Assembly: GCA_024275095.1 (NCBI GenBank)
Contig: JAJRZV010000081.1
Location: forward strand, 1-23,352
From: a bacterium
GTDB lineage: Bacteria > JAJRZV01
Reading direction: 5' to 3'
DNA: 23,352 nucleotides
A program made the translations under genes and the position numbers. Below the pieces are notes generated by a model, which did no database searches, had not been told where the DNA came from, and was given only the letters and a program-made list of their open reading frames with translations. Positions 15,906 through 23,240 of this stretch are shown in pieces (within the stretch, counting starts at the first letter, position 1; every line of letters starts with the position of its first letter).

Positions 15906-16795
15906 TCAGGATCATACCCAGAGGTGTTAACGTTGACTTTGTGGGTAAGCGCTTCTATTTCATTGTCCTAAGTTTGATTCTCATTGCTGCTGGTATGGCG
16001 CACGTGGTTGTTCACGGAGGATTCCGTTACGGTATTGATTTTTCAGGTGGTATTCTCATTCAGGTGCGTTTCACAAATGGAGGACCGGACATTGGGACAC
16101 TGCGCAGGGATGTGAGCGCCATGCACGTGGGTACGGTTACCGTTCAGGATTTTGAACATGCGAGCGAGTATCTAATACGCCTTCAGAAAACGAAAGAAGA
16201 ACCTGCAGCCCTGGCCGATCGCGTTGTAAAGCAGCTGCGGCAGAAGTATGGTGAAGGCATGGAGGTGCGGCGCATAGAAACAGTGGGAGCGCGTGTTGGT
16301 GCGGACCTCAAGCGCAGGGGTATACTATCGGTGATATTCGCCATCATTGGGATGCTCATATATATTACCTGGCGGTTTCAATTCTCTTTCGGGCTTGGTG
16401 CCATAGTTGCCCTGGCGCACGATGTGCTCATCACTCTTGGAGCTATATCCATTGCCGGCAAGGAAATAGACCTGGTCATCATAGCCGCATTGCTCACCAT
16501 CGTGGGATATTCTGTTAACGATACGATTGTGGTGTACGACCGAATCCGCGAAAATATTCGTAAAAGACGCAGGGCTCCCTTTCCACAGGTGGTTAATGTC
16601 AGCATTAACGAAACGCTGTCACGAACCATTTTGACTTCATTTACCACGCTGATTATGGTGTTTGCACTGTTTGTATTCGGAGGTGGAATTATTCACGATT
16701 TTGCGTACGTGCTCCTCGTTGGAATCATCACGGGCACGTATTCATCCATATTTGTTGCATCTCCCATTGTTATTTCACTGCAGCGTAAGAGGTAG
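15902..16795 (+). CDS. secF: SecF, protein-export membrane protein
   Basis: A 297-residue partner of SecD. The first helix (about 16-36) is followed by FRYGIDFSGGILIQVRF. A short periplasmic domain ends in VGARVGADLKRRGI, and the membrane block contains VGYSVNDTIVVYDRIRENI and the terminal segment FVFGGGIIHDFAYVLLVGII. Six membrane helices are expected. The ATG overlaps the secD TGA. A 6-bp gap separates it from the DUF456 gene. Confidence 0.96.
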   Translation: MIRIIPRGVNVDFVGKRFYFIVLSLILIAAGMAHVVVHGGFRYGIDFSGGILIQVRFTNGGPDIGTLRRDVSAMHVGTVTVQDFEHASEYLIRLQKTKEEPAALADRVVKQLRQKYGEGMEVRRIETVGARVGADLKRRGILSVIFAIIGMLIYITWRFQFSFGLGAIVALAHDVLITLGAISIAGKEIDLVIIAALLTIVGYSVNDTIVVYDRIRENIRKRRRAPFPQVVNVSINETLSRTILTSFTTLIMVFALFVFGGGIIHDFAYVLLVGIITGTYSSIFVASPIVISLQRKR

Positions 16796-16801
16796 GATGC
16801 A

Positions 16802-17314
16802 GTGACGTGGGGTGAAGTAATCCTCTCCATTGCCTACTTCACCCTCTCGGTTGTGTTTCTCGTATCCAACATTTTCGGCGTTCCAGGTAATGCCCTTATT
16901 TTTCTTGCCACGCTGGGGTACAAGCTTGTACTGGGGTCGGACCAGTTCGGGTGGCTGCCGCTTGGAATTGTCCTTGCGTTGTTCGTGGCAGGAGAAGTCC
17001 TGGAGAGTTACCTTGGACTGCGTGGGGCTAAACGGGCAGGAGTGTCGCGTAAGGGGCTTGTTGCCTCTTTTATCGGTGCCATTCTCGGTTCAATTTTGTT
17101 CGCTCCTTTTCTTTTCGGGGTGGGGGCTATTATAGGAGCGGCGCTCGGTGCTTTTACAGGCGCGTTCGTGTTTACGCTGGTGGAAGAGCGACGCCTGGGC
17201 AAAGCCGTGGAGGGCGGTGTTGAGTCTGCCAAAGGGAGGCTTTTGGGAACAGCAGTAAAGGGAGTTCTCGGTTTATCCATGATCCTCCTCTCCGCTTACG
17301 TGGTTATTACCTGA
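16802..17314 (+). CDS. DUF456-family membrane protein
   Basis: A 170-residue very hydrophobic protein with about four or five predicted helices. It has the glycine-rich signature of DUF456: VSNIFGVPGNALIFL near the N-terminus and AFIGAI-type and GVGAIIGAALGAFTGAFVF segments in the middle, followed by an amphipathic charged stretch (EERRLGKAVEGGVESAKG) and a last helix. The glycine-zipper pattern suggests packed helices or oligomers. Function is unknown. The GTG at 16802 has AGGTAGGA a few bases upstream. It sits between secF and recJ with gaps of 6 and 2 bp, so it is part of the same transcript. Confidence 0.82.
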   Translation: MTWGEVILSIAYFTLSVVFLVSNIFGVPGNALIFLATLGYKLVLGSDQFGWLPLGIVLALFVAGEVLESYLGLRGAKRAGVSRKGLVASFIGAILGSILFAPFLFGVGAIIGAALGAFTGAFVFTLVEERRLGKAVEGGVESAKGRLLGTAVKGVLGLSMILLSAYVVIT

Positions 17315-17316
17315 TA

Positions 17317-19014
17317 ATGTGGCCGCTCAAGGCACACGATTCTGATGCGGCATCTCGATTGGTGGAGAGCTTGAAAATTCCTCCGCTCCTCGCGCGGGTT
17401 CTCTCTGCAAGAGGAATTACCACGACGGAAGAGGCAATTCGCTTTTTGTCTCCCAGGCTTTCTCACATGAACGACCCTTTCACAATTCCGGGCATGGAAA
17501 AGGCTGCTCTGCGTCTGGCGAAAGCTGTTCAGAATGGCGAAACAATTGTCGTGCATGGTGATTATGATGCAGACGGCGTGTCTGCTGCAGTACTCCTTAC
17601 GCTTTTCCTTCGTGCCCTTGGTGTGAAAGCAGAATTTTACATACCCCACCGCATTGACGAAGGACACGGTATCAGCTTGCTCGTCGGTGATTTTCTTAAA
17701 CGGACGGGGAGCCACATCCTTGTTACCGTAGATTGCGGGATCAGGAACGTGGAAGAGGTCAAAGCACTTCAGGATAAGGGTTGTGAAGTAATCGTAACCG
17801 ATCACCACCTTCCCGGTGACGAGCTCCCTCCCGCTACTGCAGTTGCGGATCCTTTGCTTGCAGGTTCTGCCTACAAGGGGCATCTATCAGGAGTGGGAGT
17901 GGCGTTTATGCTTGTTACGGCTCTCAGGCGCCTTCTTCGGGAAAAGGGTTGGTTCAGAGCAGAAGAAGAAATCAATCTCAAGTCGTTCCTGGACCTTGTT
18001 GCCATTGGCACGGTAGCCGACGTTGTCCCCCTTACAGGGGACAATCGCCTCTTTGTCAAATACGGGCTCAAGCTCATGCAGACTTCACCCCGCCCCGGCA
18101 TTCAGGCTCTTGCGGAAGTCGCCGGCCTTAAATATCAGCAACTGAACACATGGGATATTGCGTTCAAACTTGCACCTCGAATAAACGCGGCGGGCCGGAT
18201 GCTTCATGCAGGTCAGGCGGCAAAATTGCTGATGGAAGAAGATTACGAAAGAGCGATCGCAGGAGCTCGAGAACTCCACCGCCTCAACGCCGAGAGGCAG
18301 AAAGCCGAGACAGAAATCCTGCGCGAAGCAGAGGAAAGCGTGTTATCAGCTGTATACGAGGATCACCCGGTGATTGTGATTGCGTCTGAGGGATGGAATC
18401 CCGGGGTTCTCGGTATTGTGGCAGCACGCATTGTAGAAAAGTATGGAAAACCATGTATTGCCATTGGCATTCTCGATGAATGCGGTATTGGTTCGGCGCG
18501 GGCACCGGAAGGTGTAAACCTTGTGGAAATTCTTTCTGCTGTCTCGGGACTTCTCATATCGTACGGAGGTCATGCAGCGGCAGCGGGACTCCGCATCGCT
18601 CCCGAGCTCATAGATGATTTCCGCCAGCAGCTTCTCGAAGTGGCCGCAGGAATAAATGCTGTTGAGAAAGCTTCGCGTCCTGTTGATGCAGAAGCCGTGC
18701 CCTCAGAGCTTCGTACTGAGATTTTTCAAGCATTTCAATACATGGAGCCTTACGGGGAAGGCAATCCCAGGCCCCTTATTCTCACACGGGGTTTAAGGGT
18801 GCTACGCGCCATCAACCTCGAGGGTGGACATCTCAAAATTTTCTTTGCTGGTGCGGAAAAGGATATTCAGGGGCTCATTTTTGGGATGGCTGACCACTAT
18901 TCGTGGCTTGCTCCCGGTGATATCGTAGATGTTGTATTTACCCCCGCTGTGGACCAGTGGGAGGATTACATCTCTCCGTATCTTAAAATTACAGAACTCA
19001 GCCCTTCCAAGTGA
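17317..19014 (+). CDS. recJ: RecJ, single-strand-specific 5'-3' exonuclease
   Basis: A 565-residue DHH-family nuclease of normal RecJ length, acting in recombination and mismatch repair. Metal-binding motifs are in order: VVHGDYDADGVSA (DYDADG at 82-87), VTVDCGI (139-141), VIVTDHHLPGDELP (DHH at 162-164) and LDLVAIGTVADVVPL (motif IV). The DHHA1 motif SYGGHAAAAG follows, then an OB-type C-terminal part containing QYMEPYGEGNPRP. No frameshift or missing residue is seen. It starts 2 bp after the DUF456 gene without a clear ribosome site, which suggests coupled translation. Its TGA begins the inverted-repeat region that ends the unit. Confidence 0.96.
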   Translation: MWPLKAHDSDAASRLVESLKIPPLLARVLSARGITTTEEAIRFLSPRLSHMNDPFTIPGMEKAALRLAKAVQNGETIVVHGDYDADGVSAAVLLTLFLRALGVKAEFYIPHRIDEGHGISLLVGDFLKRTGSHILVTVDCGIRNVEEVKALQDKGCEVIVTDHHLPGDELPPATAVADPLLAGSAYKGHLSGVGVAFMLVTALRRLLREKGWFRAEEEINLKSFLDLVAIGTVADVVPLTGDNRLFVKYGLKLMQTSPRPGIQALAEVAGLKYQQLNTWDIAFKLAPRINAAGRMLHAGQAAKLLMEEDYERAIAGARELHRLNAERQKAETEILREAEESVLSAVYEDHPVIVIASEGWNPGVLGIVAARIVEKYGKPCIAIGILDECGIGSARAPEGVNLVEILSAVSGLLISYGGHAAAAGLRIAPELIDDFRQQLLEVAAGINAVEKASRPVDAEAVPSELRTEIFQAFQYMEPYGEGNPRPLILTRGLRVLRAINLEGGHLKIFFAGAEKDIQGLIFGMADHYSWLAPGDIVDVVFTPAVDQWEDYISPYLKITELSPSK

Positions 19015-19015
19015 C

Positions 19016-19051
19016 GTGCGTCACACTCTTTGACGCACTGCATAATTTTTT
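19016..19051 (+). terminator. Likely rho-independent terminator after recJ
   Basis: An 8-bp perfect stem, GTGCGTCA (19016-19023) and TGACGCAC (19031-19038), with a 7-base loop, is followed by TGCATAA and six T residues (19046-19051). The T run starts later than ideal (7 bases after the stem). The stem begins 2 bp past the recJ stop. The same bases contain repeated TGACG/CGTCA units, so an operator role is also possible. Confidence 0.55.
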
Positions 19052-19052
19052 C

Positions 19053-19081
19053 TTGACAAAAATGACGCGCCGTGTTAATTT
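19053..19081 (+). promoter_or_regulatory. Candidate promoter of the phasin-like genes
   Basis: A perfect TTGACA (19053-19058) follows directly on the terminator T run. The best 17-bp-spaced -10 is TAATTT (19076-19081), a weak match; GTTAAT at 15-bp spacing is closer to consensus but too near. A TGACG unit (19063-19067) lies in the spacer. The strong -35 with a poor -10 would fit a regulated promoter (inference). Confidence 0.45.
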
Positions 19082-19086
19082 TTAAC
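19074..19086 (+). repeat. Inverted repeat at the proposed -10/start region
   Basis: GTTAATTTTTAAC is a perfect inverted repeat (5-bp arms, 3-bp centre) overlapping the proposed -10 of the phasin-like operon. It may be an operator. It is A/T-rich and short, so chance occurrence is possible. Confidence 0.3.
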
Positions 19087-19112
19087 TGAAGATTAATATG
19101 AGGAGGTGGAAA

Positions 19113-19301
19113 ATGGCAGCGAGAAAAAAGGTTACCAAGAATGAATGGGAGCTGGAGAGCCTGAAAAAGCGTGGCATGGCTTACGAGAAAGAACTTAAAA
19201 AGAGAGTTGAAAAAGCCCGCGAAAGTGTAAGGGCTCTCTTCGACCAGACCCTCTCGGCTGTGATGGAAGCCGCAGCGAGAATTCCGGTCATCAGCAAATA
19301 A
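19113..19301 (+). CDS. Small phasin-like charged helical protein
   Basis: A 62-residue protein, basic at the N-terminus (MAARKKVTKNE), then a long charged amphipathic helix (about 10-42) and a more hydrophobic end (FDQTLSAVMEAAARIPVI). It has no cysteine and no catalytic motif. The pattern and its neighbour suggest a phasin-like surface or granule-associated protein, but the short length prevents a firm family call. The ATG at 19113 is chosen because AGGAGG (19101-19106) lies 6 bp upstream; the ATG at 19098 precedes the ribosome site and would read through it. It is first in a unit with the next two genes, 19 bp from the second. Confidence 0.75.
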   Translation: MAARKKVTKNEWELESLKKRGMAYEKELKKRVEKARESVRALFDQTLSAVMEAAARIPVISK

Positions 19302-19320
19302 TTTTCAAGGAGGTGCAATA

Positions 19321-19776
19321 ATGGCAGCACAGGCGAAAAAAGGAGGAGGCGCCAAAAAGACTGGTGCCAAAAAAGGAGGCGCTCGCAAGGCTCCTGCTAA
19401 GAAGCCCGTTGCACAGGCAAAGGCAGCGCAACCCTCTGCCTCAGTGCTCAAGGATACAATTCGAGATGCCTGGTATGCAGGTCTTGGTGCACTTTCCCTC
19501 TCAGAGGAAAAAGCCCGCGAAATACTCAACTCTCTTGTTGAGAAGGGGAAGCTGAGCGAGAGGGAAGCGACAAAATTCTTCAACGACTTCCGTAAAAGGG
19601 TGGAGAAGAATCGGAAAGACCTGGAGAAATGGGTGGAAGAGCGCATCAAACAGGTAGTTCCCAACTTGAAGATTCCCTCTGTGGAGGAGTGGAAAAAAGA
19701 AGTTCAGCAGCGTTTGAAAAAACTTGAGGACGTGGTTGAGAAAATCCGTACAGGAAAGGTCACGAGCAAGAAGTAA
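19321..19776 (+). CDS. Phasin-like protein with Lys/Ala-rich histone-H1-like tail
   Basis: A 151-residue protein in two parts. Residues 1-40 are a low-complexity basic tail built from repeated AKK, GGA and APAKK units, like the PhaF or histone-H1 type tails that bind DNA or other polyanions. Residues 42-151 are charged helices with AWYAGLGALSLSEEKAREIL and KGKLSEREATKFFNDF, a pattern seen in phasins of the PhaF/PhaI group (polyhydroxyalkanoate granule proteins). No PHA synthase or depolymerase lies in the window, so a role at granules is unproven; a nucleoid or envelope role is possible. The ribosome site AAGGAGGTG is near perfect, suggesting high expression. The TAA shares a base with the next ATG. 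Confidence 0.78.
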   Translation: MAAQAKKGGGAKKTGAKKGGARKAPAKKPVAQAKAAQPSASVLKDTIRDAWYAGLGALSLSEEKAREILNSLVEKGKLSEREATKFFNDFRKRVEKNRKDLEKWVEERIKQVVPNLKIPSVEEWKKEVQQRLKKLEDVVEKIRTGKVTSKK

Positions 19777-20405
19777 TGAAACGTCCTGTTGTCAGCATTT
19801 TGTTTGGCGTATGCGTTTTATCGATATGGATGGGGGCCGGTTTTCTCCGGCCCTCGTTTTCGTTTTTAAACTTTTCTTCTCGAGAGTCCCAGCTCGAACC
19901 GTGGAAGACCCTCCAGGACCTTATCGAGTTGAAAAGTCCATTTTCTCGGTATGAATCTGTTCACCTGGCACAACTCATCTGGGAAGAAAGTGAGAAGTAC
20001 GGAATAGACCCTTACTACATTCTTGCCATAATTGAGGTTGAAAGTAACTTTGATCCCGATGCAGTATCTCCCAAAGGAGCCATCGGGCTTATGCAGCTCA
20101 TGCCGGAGACAGCAGTAGAAATTGCCAGAGACATGGGCTTTACGATGACGCAGCGCAAAATCACTTCATTGCTCACAAATCCCTATTTCAACGTAAAAAT
20201 GGGCATTGCTTACTTTGCCAAACTCAGCAGGGAATTCCAGAACCAGAAACTCGCCACACTCGCCTACTTCTGGGGACCGAACAATGTCCGGCGCTTCATT
20301 CGAGCATCTCTTTTTCCTGCTGATACCTACTTTCAAAAAGTTTCGGCCCGCTACAGGACCTCCTTCCAGCGTTTTCTGCTCCTTGCAAGGTCCTACACCC
20401 GGTAA
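19776..20405 (+). CDS. SLT-type lytic transglycosylase
   Basis: A 209-residue exported enzyme that cleaves peptidoglycan glycan strands. A signal peptide or anchor lies at about 5-25. The SLT domain starts near residue 62, with the catalytic glutamate E89 in IIEVESNFDPDAVS, then the signature PKGAIGLMQLMPETA and later YFAKLSREF and LAYFWGP. The usual AYNAG motif is replaced by AYFWGPNNV, which keeps the helix but is atypical. The ATG overlaps the phasin-like gene's TAA, so it belongs to that transcript, an odd partnership that recalls nothing standard. It ends just before a clear hairpin terminator. Confidence 0.9.
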   Translation: MKRPVVSILFGVCVLSIWMGAGFLRPSFSFLNFSSRESQLEPWKTLQDLIELKSPFSRYESVHLAQLIWEESEKYGIDPYYILAIIEVESNFDPDAVSPKGAIGLMQLMPETAVEIARDMGFTMTQRKITSLLTNPYFNVKMGIAYFAKLSREFQNQKLATLAYFWGPNNVRRFIRASLFPADTYFQKVSARYRTSFQRFLLLARSYTR

Positions 20406-20410
20406 TATCC

Positions 20411-20444
20411 CCTGGGTGTTAGAGACGCCCCAGGTTTAATTTAA
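20411..20444 (+). terminator. Likely terminator after the lytic transglycosylase gene
   Basis: CCTGGGTGT (from 20411) can pair with ACGCCCCAGG (ending at 20434), with one bulged C and a G-U pair, around a small loop; a T-rich tail (TTTAATTTAATT) follows. It lies 5 bp past the stop at 20405. Confidence 0.6.
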
Positions 20445-20502
20445 TTGAACAGCCAAATGACTGTCTTGGAGCCGGGAGTAGGAGCTCTCTGCGGGCACGG
20501 GA

Positions 20503-20521
20503 TTTAATGTTTTGCATTAAA
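20503..20521 (+). repeat. Inverted repeat upstream of the mltF-like gene
   Basis: TTTAATG-TTTTG-CATTAAA is a perfect 7-bp inverted repeat with a 5-base centre. It lies in the 230-bp gap 20406-20636, which otherwise shows a terminator, an A/T-rich TATAAA (20545-20550) and a GGAGG at 20571-20575 with no well-placed start. It could be an operator or transcript hairpin; no known riboswitch was recognised. Confidence 0.3.
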
Positions 20522-20636
20522 AGTGTAAACTCTTACCACGGGAATATAAAAAAACACCTTGTTGAAAACCGGAGGTTGTGCATTACTTGAAGATTGAAGA
20601 TGAAAGTTGTGGTTTAAAATGGCACCGGTAAACATC

Positions 20637-22007
20637 ATGAAAAACCGGATTCGTGTTTTTCTCGTGATATTTCTTGTGGTTGTTGCGGTTGCTCTGGCAG
20701 TGTATCTTTTATGTTACCCTGCTCTCCGCGATCTCCCCCAGATCAAAGAATCTGGCAGGCTCGTTATGCTCACGCGCAATAATACCACCACTTTTTTCAT
20801 CTATCGTGGGTTCAGATACGGATTTGAATATGAACTTTTAAAACACTTTGCCGATGAAAATAAGCTTAAACTGAAGGTAAAAATTATCAATGCCTGGGAC
20901 CAGATGATTCCTGCACTGAGGGATAAAACAGGGGATATTATTGCATCCAACTTTACCATTACACCGCAGAGAGCCAGGCGCGTTTCTTTTACAGAACCCT
21001 ATCTGGTGACCCGGGAAGTGGTCGTGGCTTCTGATAAGGTGACGGATGTGGCATCTCCCGAAGACCTTGATGGAAAGACTGTTCACGTGCGGCGATCCAG
21101 TTCTTACTATCAGACATTGAAGCATTTGGAAAAATCACTGGGCATTCGTATCAATGTGAAATTTGTTGATGAGGATGTGGAGACGGAAGAAATTCTCTAT
21201 ATGGTCTCAAAGGGGAAATTTACACTTACTGTAGCGGATTCTTACATTGCGGAACTCCAGAAAACCTTTTATCCCAACCTGAAAATCCTTTTTCCCGTAT
21301 CGCATGATCGAAAAATTGCCTGGGCAGTGAGGAAGTCATCACCTGAACTGCTGAAGGCACTCAACAGTTACATAAAGAAAATCAAAAAAGACGGTTACCT
21401 GAACATTATCCGCAACAAATACTTTCGTCGCAAAAAGTGGTTCGCTCGCATTGCTTCTCATCCGGGTTTTACACTCAAAAGCGGCAGGATTTCGGAATTT
21501 GATGAGCTTATTAAAAGGGCGGCTGCCGAAGTTGCCCTTGATTGGCGCTTTATTGCAGCAGTTATATCGGTGGAATCAGGCTTCTCTCCGTCCCGGAAAA
21601 GCTGGGCTGGTGCCGTGGGACTAATGCAGCTTGTTCCAAGAACTGCTGAAAAATATGTACGGGGAGATGTTTCATTACCTGAAAACAACATTCTGGCCGG
21701 CAGTCGCTACCTGAAAGAACTTTACAAAATTTTTGCTGAAGTGCCTGACAAAGACACACGGCTGAAGTTTGTTCTTGCGGCTTACAACGCAGGTATGGGA
21801 CATGTGTGGGATGCCATGACCCTGGCGGAAGAACTGGGCCTGGACAAGCATTCGTGGGAAGGCCTGAAGAAGGCACTGGAGCTTCTCTCCAAGAAACAGT
21901 ATCATTCCAGAGCCAAATATGGATATGTAAGGGGCTGGGAAACTGTGAATTACGTGGAGAAGGTGTGGGAAAAATACCAACTGTTCCGTACTCTCGTGTC
22001 AGAATAA
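20637..22007 (+). CDS. MltF-like membrane-bound lytic transglycosylase
   Basis: A 456-residue two-domain protein. A membrane segment or signal (about 8-25) is followed by a solute-binding (SBP_bac_3) domain at about 37-265, with SGRLVMLTRNN, GFEYELLKHFA, FTITPQRARRVSFTEPY and KIAWAVRKSSPEL. An SLT domain covers about 288-440, with catalytic E313 in AVISVESGFSP, then AGAVGLMQLVPRTA and LAAYNAGMGHV. This is the arrangement of E. coli MltF, where the first domain modulates the enzyme in response to cell-wall fragments. There is no lipobox cysteine at the usual place, so anchoring is probably by the N-terminal helix. The start could instead be ATG 20619; neither has a strong ribosome site. It converges with the next gene across a 10-bp gap. 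Confidence 0.9.
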   Translation: MKNRIRVFLVIFLVVVAVALAVYLLCYPALRDLPQIKESGRLVMLTRNNTTTFFIYRGFRYGFEYELLKHFADENKLKLKVKIINAWDQMIPALRDKTGDIIASNFTITPQRARRVSFTEPYLVTREVVVASDKVTDVASPEDLDGKTVHVRRSSSYYQTLKHLEKSLGIRINVKFVDEDVETEEILYMVSKGKFTLTVADSYIAELQKTFYPNLKILFPVSHDRKIAWAVRKSSPELLKALNSYIKKIKKDGYLNIIRNKYFRRKKWFARIASHPGFTLKSGRISEFDELIKRAAAEVALDWRFIAAVISVESGFSPSRKSWAGAVGLMQLVPRTAEKYVRGDVSLPENNILAGSRYLKELYKIFAEVPDKDTRLKFVLAAYNAGMGHVWDAMTLAEELGLDKHSWEGLKKALELLSKKQYHSRAKYGYVRGWETVNYVEKVWEKYQLFRTLVSE

Positions 22008-22017
22008 ACACACGTGC

Positions 22018-23094
22018 TCAGGAACACGACCGTTTTTGTTCGGTTTCAGGCCTGTTTTTTTCGCGTTTAATCCTGTCTATCAGCGGTTCCTCTCCCAGGG
22101 CTTCCGCCGCGGTAAGCAGGCGTCCCTTTCCTGCTTCGAAAACATCGTGAAACTTATGGCGGTATTTCCCCTCGCGCAGCAGGTGATGGTCGTAAACAAT
22201 GAGGTGCGTGGAAGTTGATTGCAGAATCTTCATGATGTTCTTTCGTGCACGTTCAATGTCCTGTTTGCTTACTCTGTAGCCTGCCAGATATGTCGGCGGA
22301 CCGTCTATGACGGCAATGTGAGGGTTCTCTGCAATAACCCACTGGGCATATTCCTCGACCACCGGGCCCTGGATATCAGAAGAATAGAGAAACTTGTGCT
22401 TTTTGTATTCCAGCACCATTCCCACAACCCATCCAACAGGCTCGTATTCCCGGCCGTGAAAAAGAGGTGCCGTGAACCGCACGGAGGTTTTTCCACGGCG
22501 GAATGACTGTCCGTCGGCAAAGCGGATGTGTTCGCATTCCTCTGCCCATTTTCCACTTTTCCACAGGTGGATGAGCTCTTTCACCCAGGTTCGTTTTTTA
22601 CGACTCTTTCGGTCCTTTCCTCCTTTGGGAACGAGTGGTGAGGCAAGTTTCTCCACCAGCTCTTTTTTTGGTGAGCTTTCGGCAAGAGCTCTCAGCTCTT
22701 CCAGAAACAGCCTTGCTCTTTTCCATTGTGAGCGGTTAATGAACAGGTTGGGATTTTTGGCCCAGATGACCTTGTCCTGATAAATGTACGGTAGCCCCTC
22801 TGGCATTCGCGACGGCAGAGCGTGGTGGTCGTAGTGGTAGTGCGAAATAAAAACAACATCGGCTTTCTCGGCAGCCTTACTGATGCGATTCAGTGCTTCA
22901 AGCCTCAGTCGCTCTTTTTCTTCCGGTGGAAGTGGATAGCCCGGTTGCATTACGGCGGCACCAGGGTCGATGAGCATGCGCAAATCCGGTGTCTCGACGA
23001 GCACAGAGCTTGACTTGGCACCAAGAGAGTCAAACCAGAGGAGATCCACGCGGATGCTTCCGGCTTCCAGCAGTTGTCTCTGTGCGCTCTTCAT
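22018..23094 (-). CDS. UPF0282-like metallo-beta-lactamase-fold hydrolase
   Basis: A 358-residue metallo-beta-lactamase-fold protein. LLWFDSLGAKSSSVLVETPD (19-38) and LIDPGAAVM (41-49) match my recollection of the UPF0282 family, mostly archaeal, with bacterial members. Metal ligands are visible: HYHYDHH (H85, H87, D89, H90), H213 in LFHGRE, D240 in YSSDIQGP, and H303/H304 in VYDHHLLR. Residues about 135-185 form an insertion with a very basic stretch (KGGKDRKSRKKR), and the C-terminus is also basic (REKNRPETEQKR), which could mean nucleic-acid contact (inference). The substrate is unknown. The ATG has only a weak ribosome site (GGCGAG). The gene stands alone on this strand, convergent with the mltF-like gene. 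Confidence 0.82.
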   Translation of the reverse strand: MKSAQRQLLEAGSIRVDLLWFDSLGAKSSSVLVETPDLRMLIDPGAAVMQPGYPLPPEEKERLRLEALNRISKAAEKADVVFISHYHYDHHALPSRMPEGLPYIYQDKVIWAKNPNLFINRSQWKRARLFLEELRALAESSPKKELVEKLASPLVPKGGKDRKSRKKRTWVKELIHLWKSGKWAEECEHIRFADGQSFRRGKTSVRFTAPLFHGREYEPVGWVVGMVLEYKKHKFLYSSDIQGPVVEEYAQWVIAENPHIAVIDGPPTYLAGYRVSKQDIERARKNIMKILQSTSTHLIVYDHHLLREGKYRHKFHDVFEAGKGRLLTAAEALGEEPLIDRIKREKNRPETEQKRSCS

Positions 23095-23113
23095 CGCTCG
23101 CCGGTGGGTGCTT

Positions 23114-23132
23114 CAAGAAATTTTACTTCTTG
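23114..23132 (-). repeat. Inverted repeat upstream of the UPF0282-like gene
   Basis: CAAGAA (23114-23119) and TTCTTG (23127-23132) form a 6-bp inverted repeat with a 7-bp centre, 20 bp before the gene's start. It may be an operator or a leader hairpin. The rest of 23095-23240 holds no gene I recognise. Confidence 0.25.
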
Positions 23133-23240
23133 TGCATTGCATCCGTTACAGGATTTTGTTGTTTCGGGGAAGATGCGTGTATGAATTGCTTTGAAACACA
23201 ATATAATCAAGCCAATAAATTCTACCAAAGCATAAGTTCT

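Noticed and set aside
20578-20631. A 17-codon leader frame (GTG start) before the mltF-like gene
   Set aside because: The GGAGG is only 2 bp from the GTG, too close, and the peptide has no regulatory codon run; not enough to call a leader peptide.
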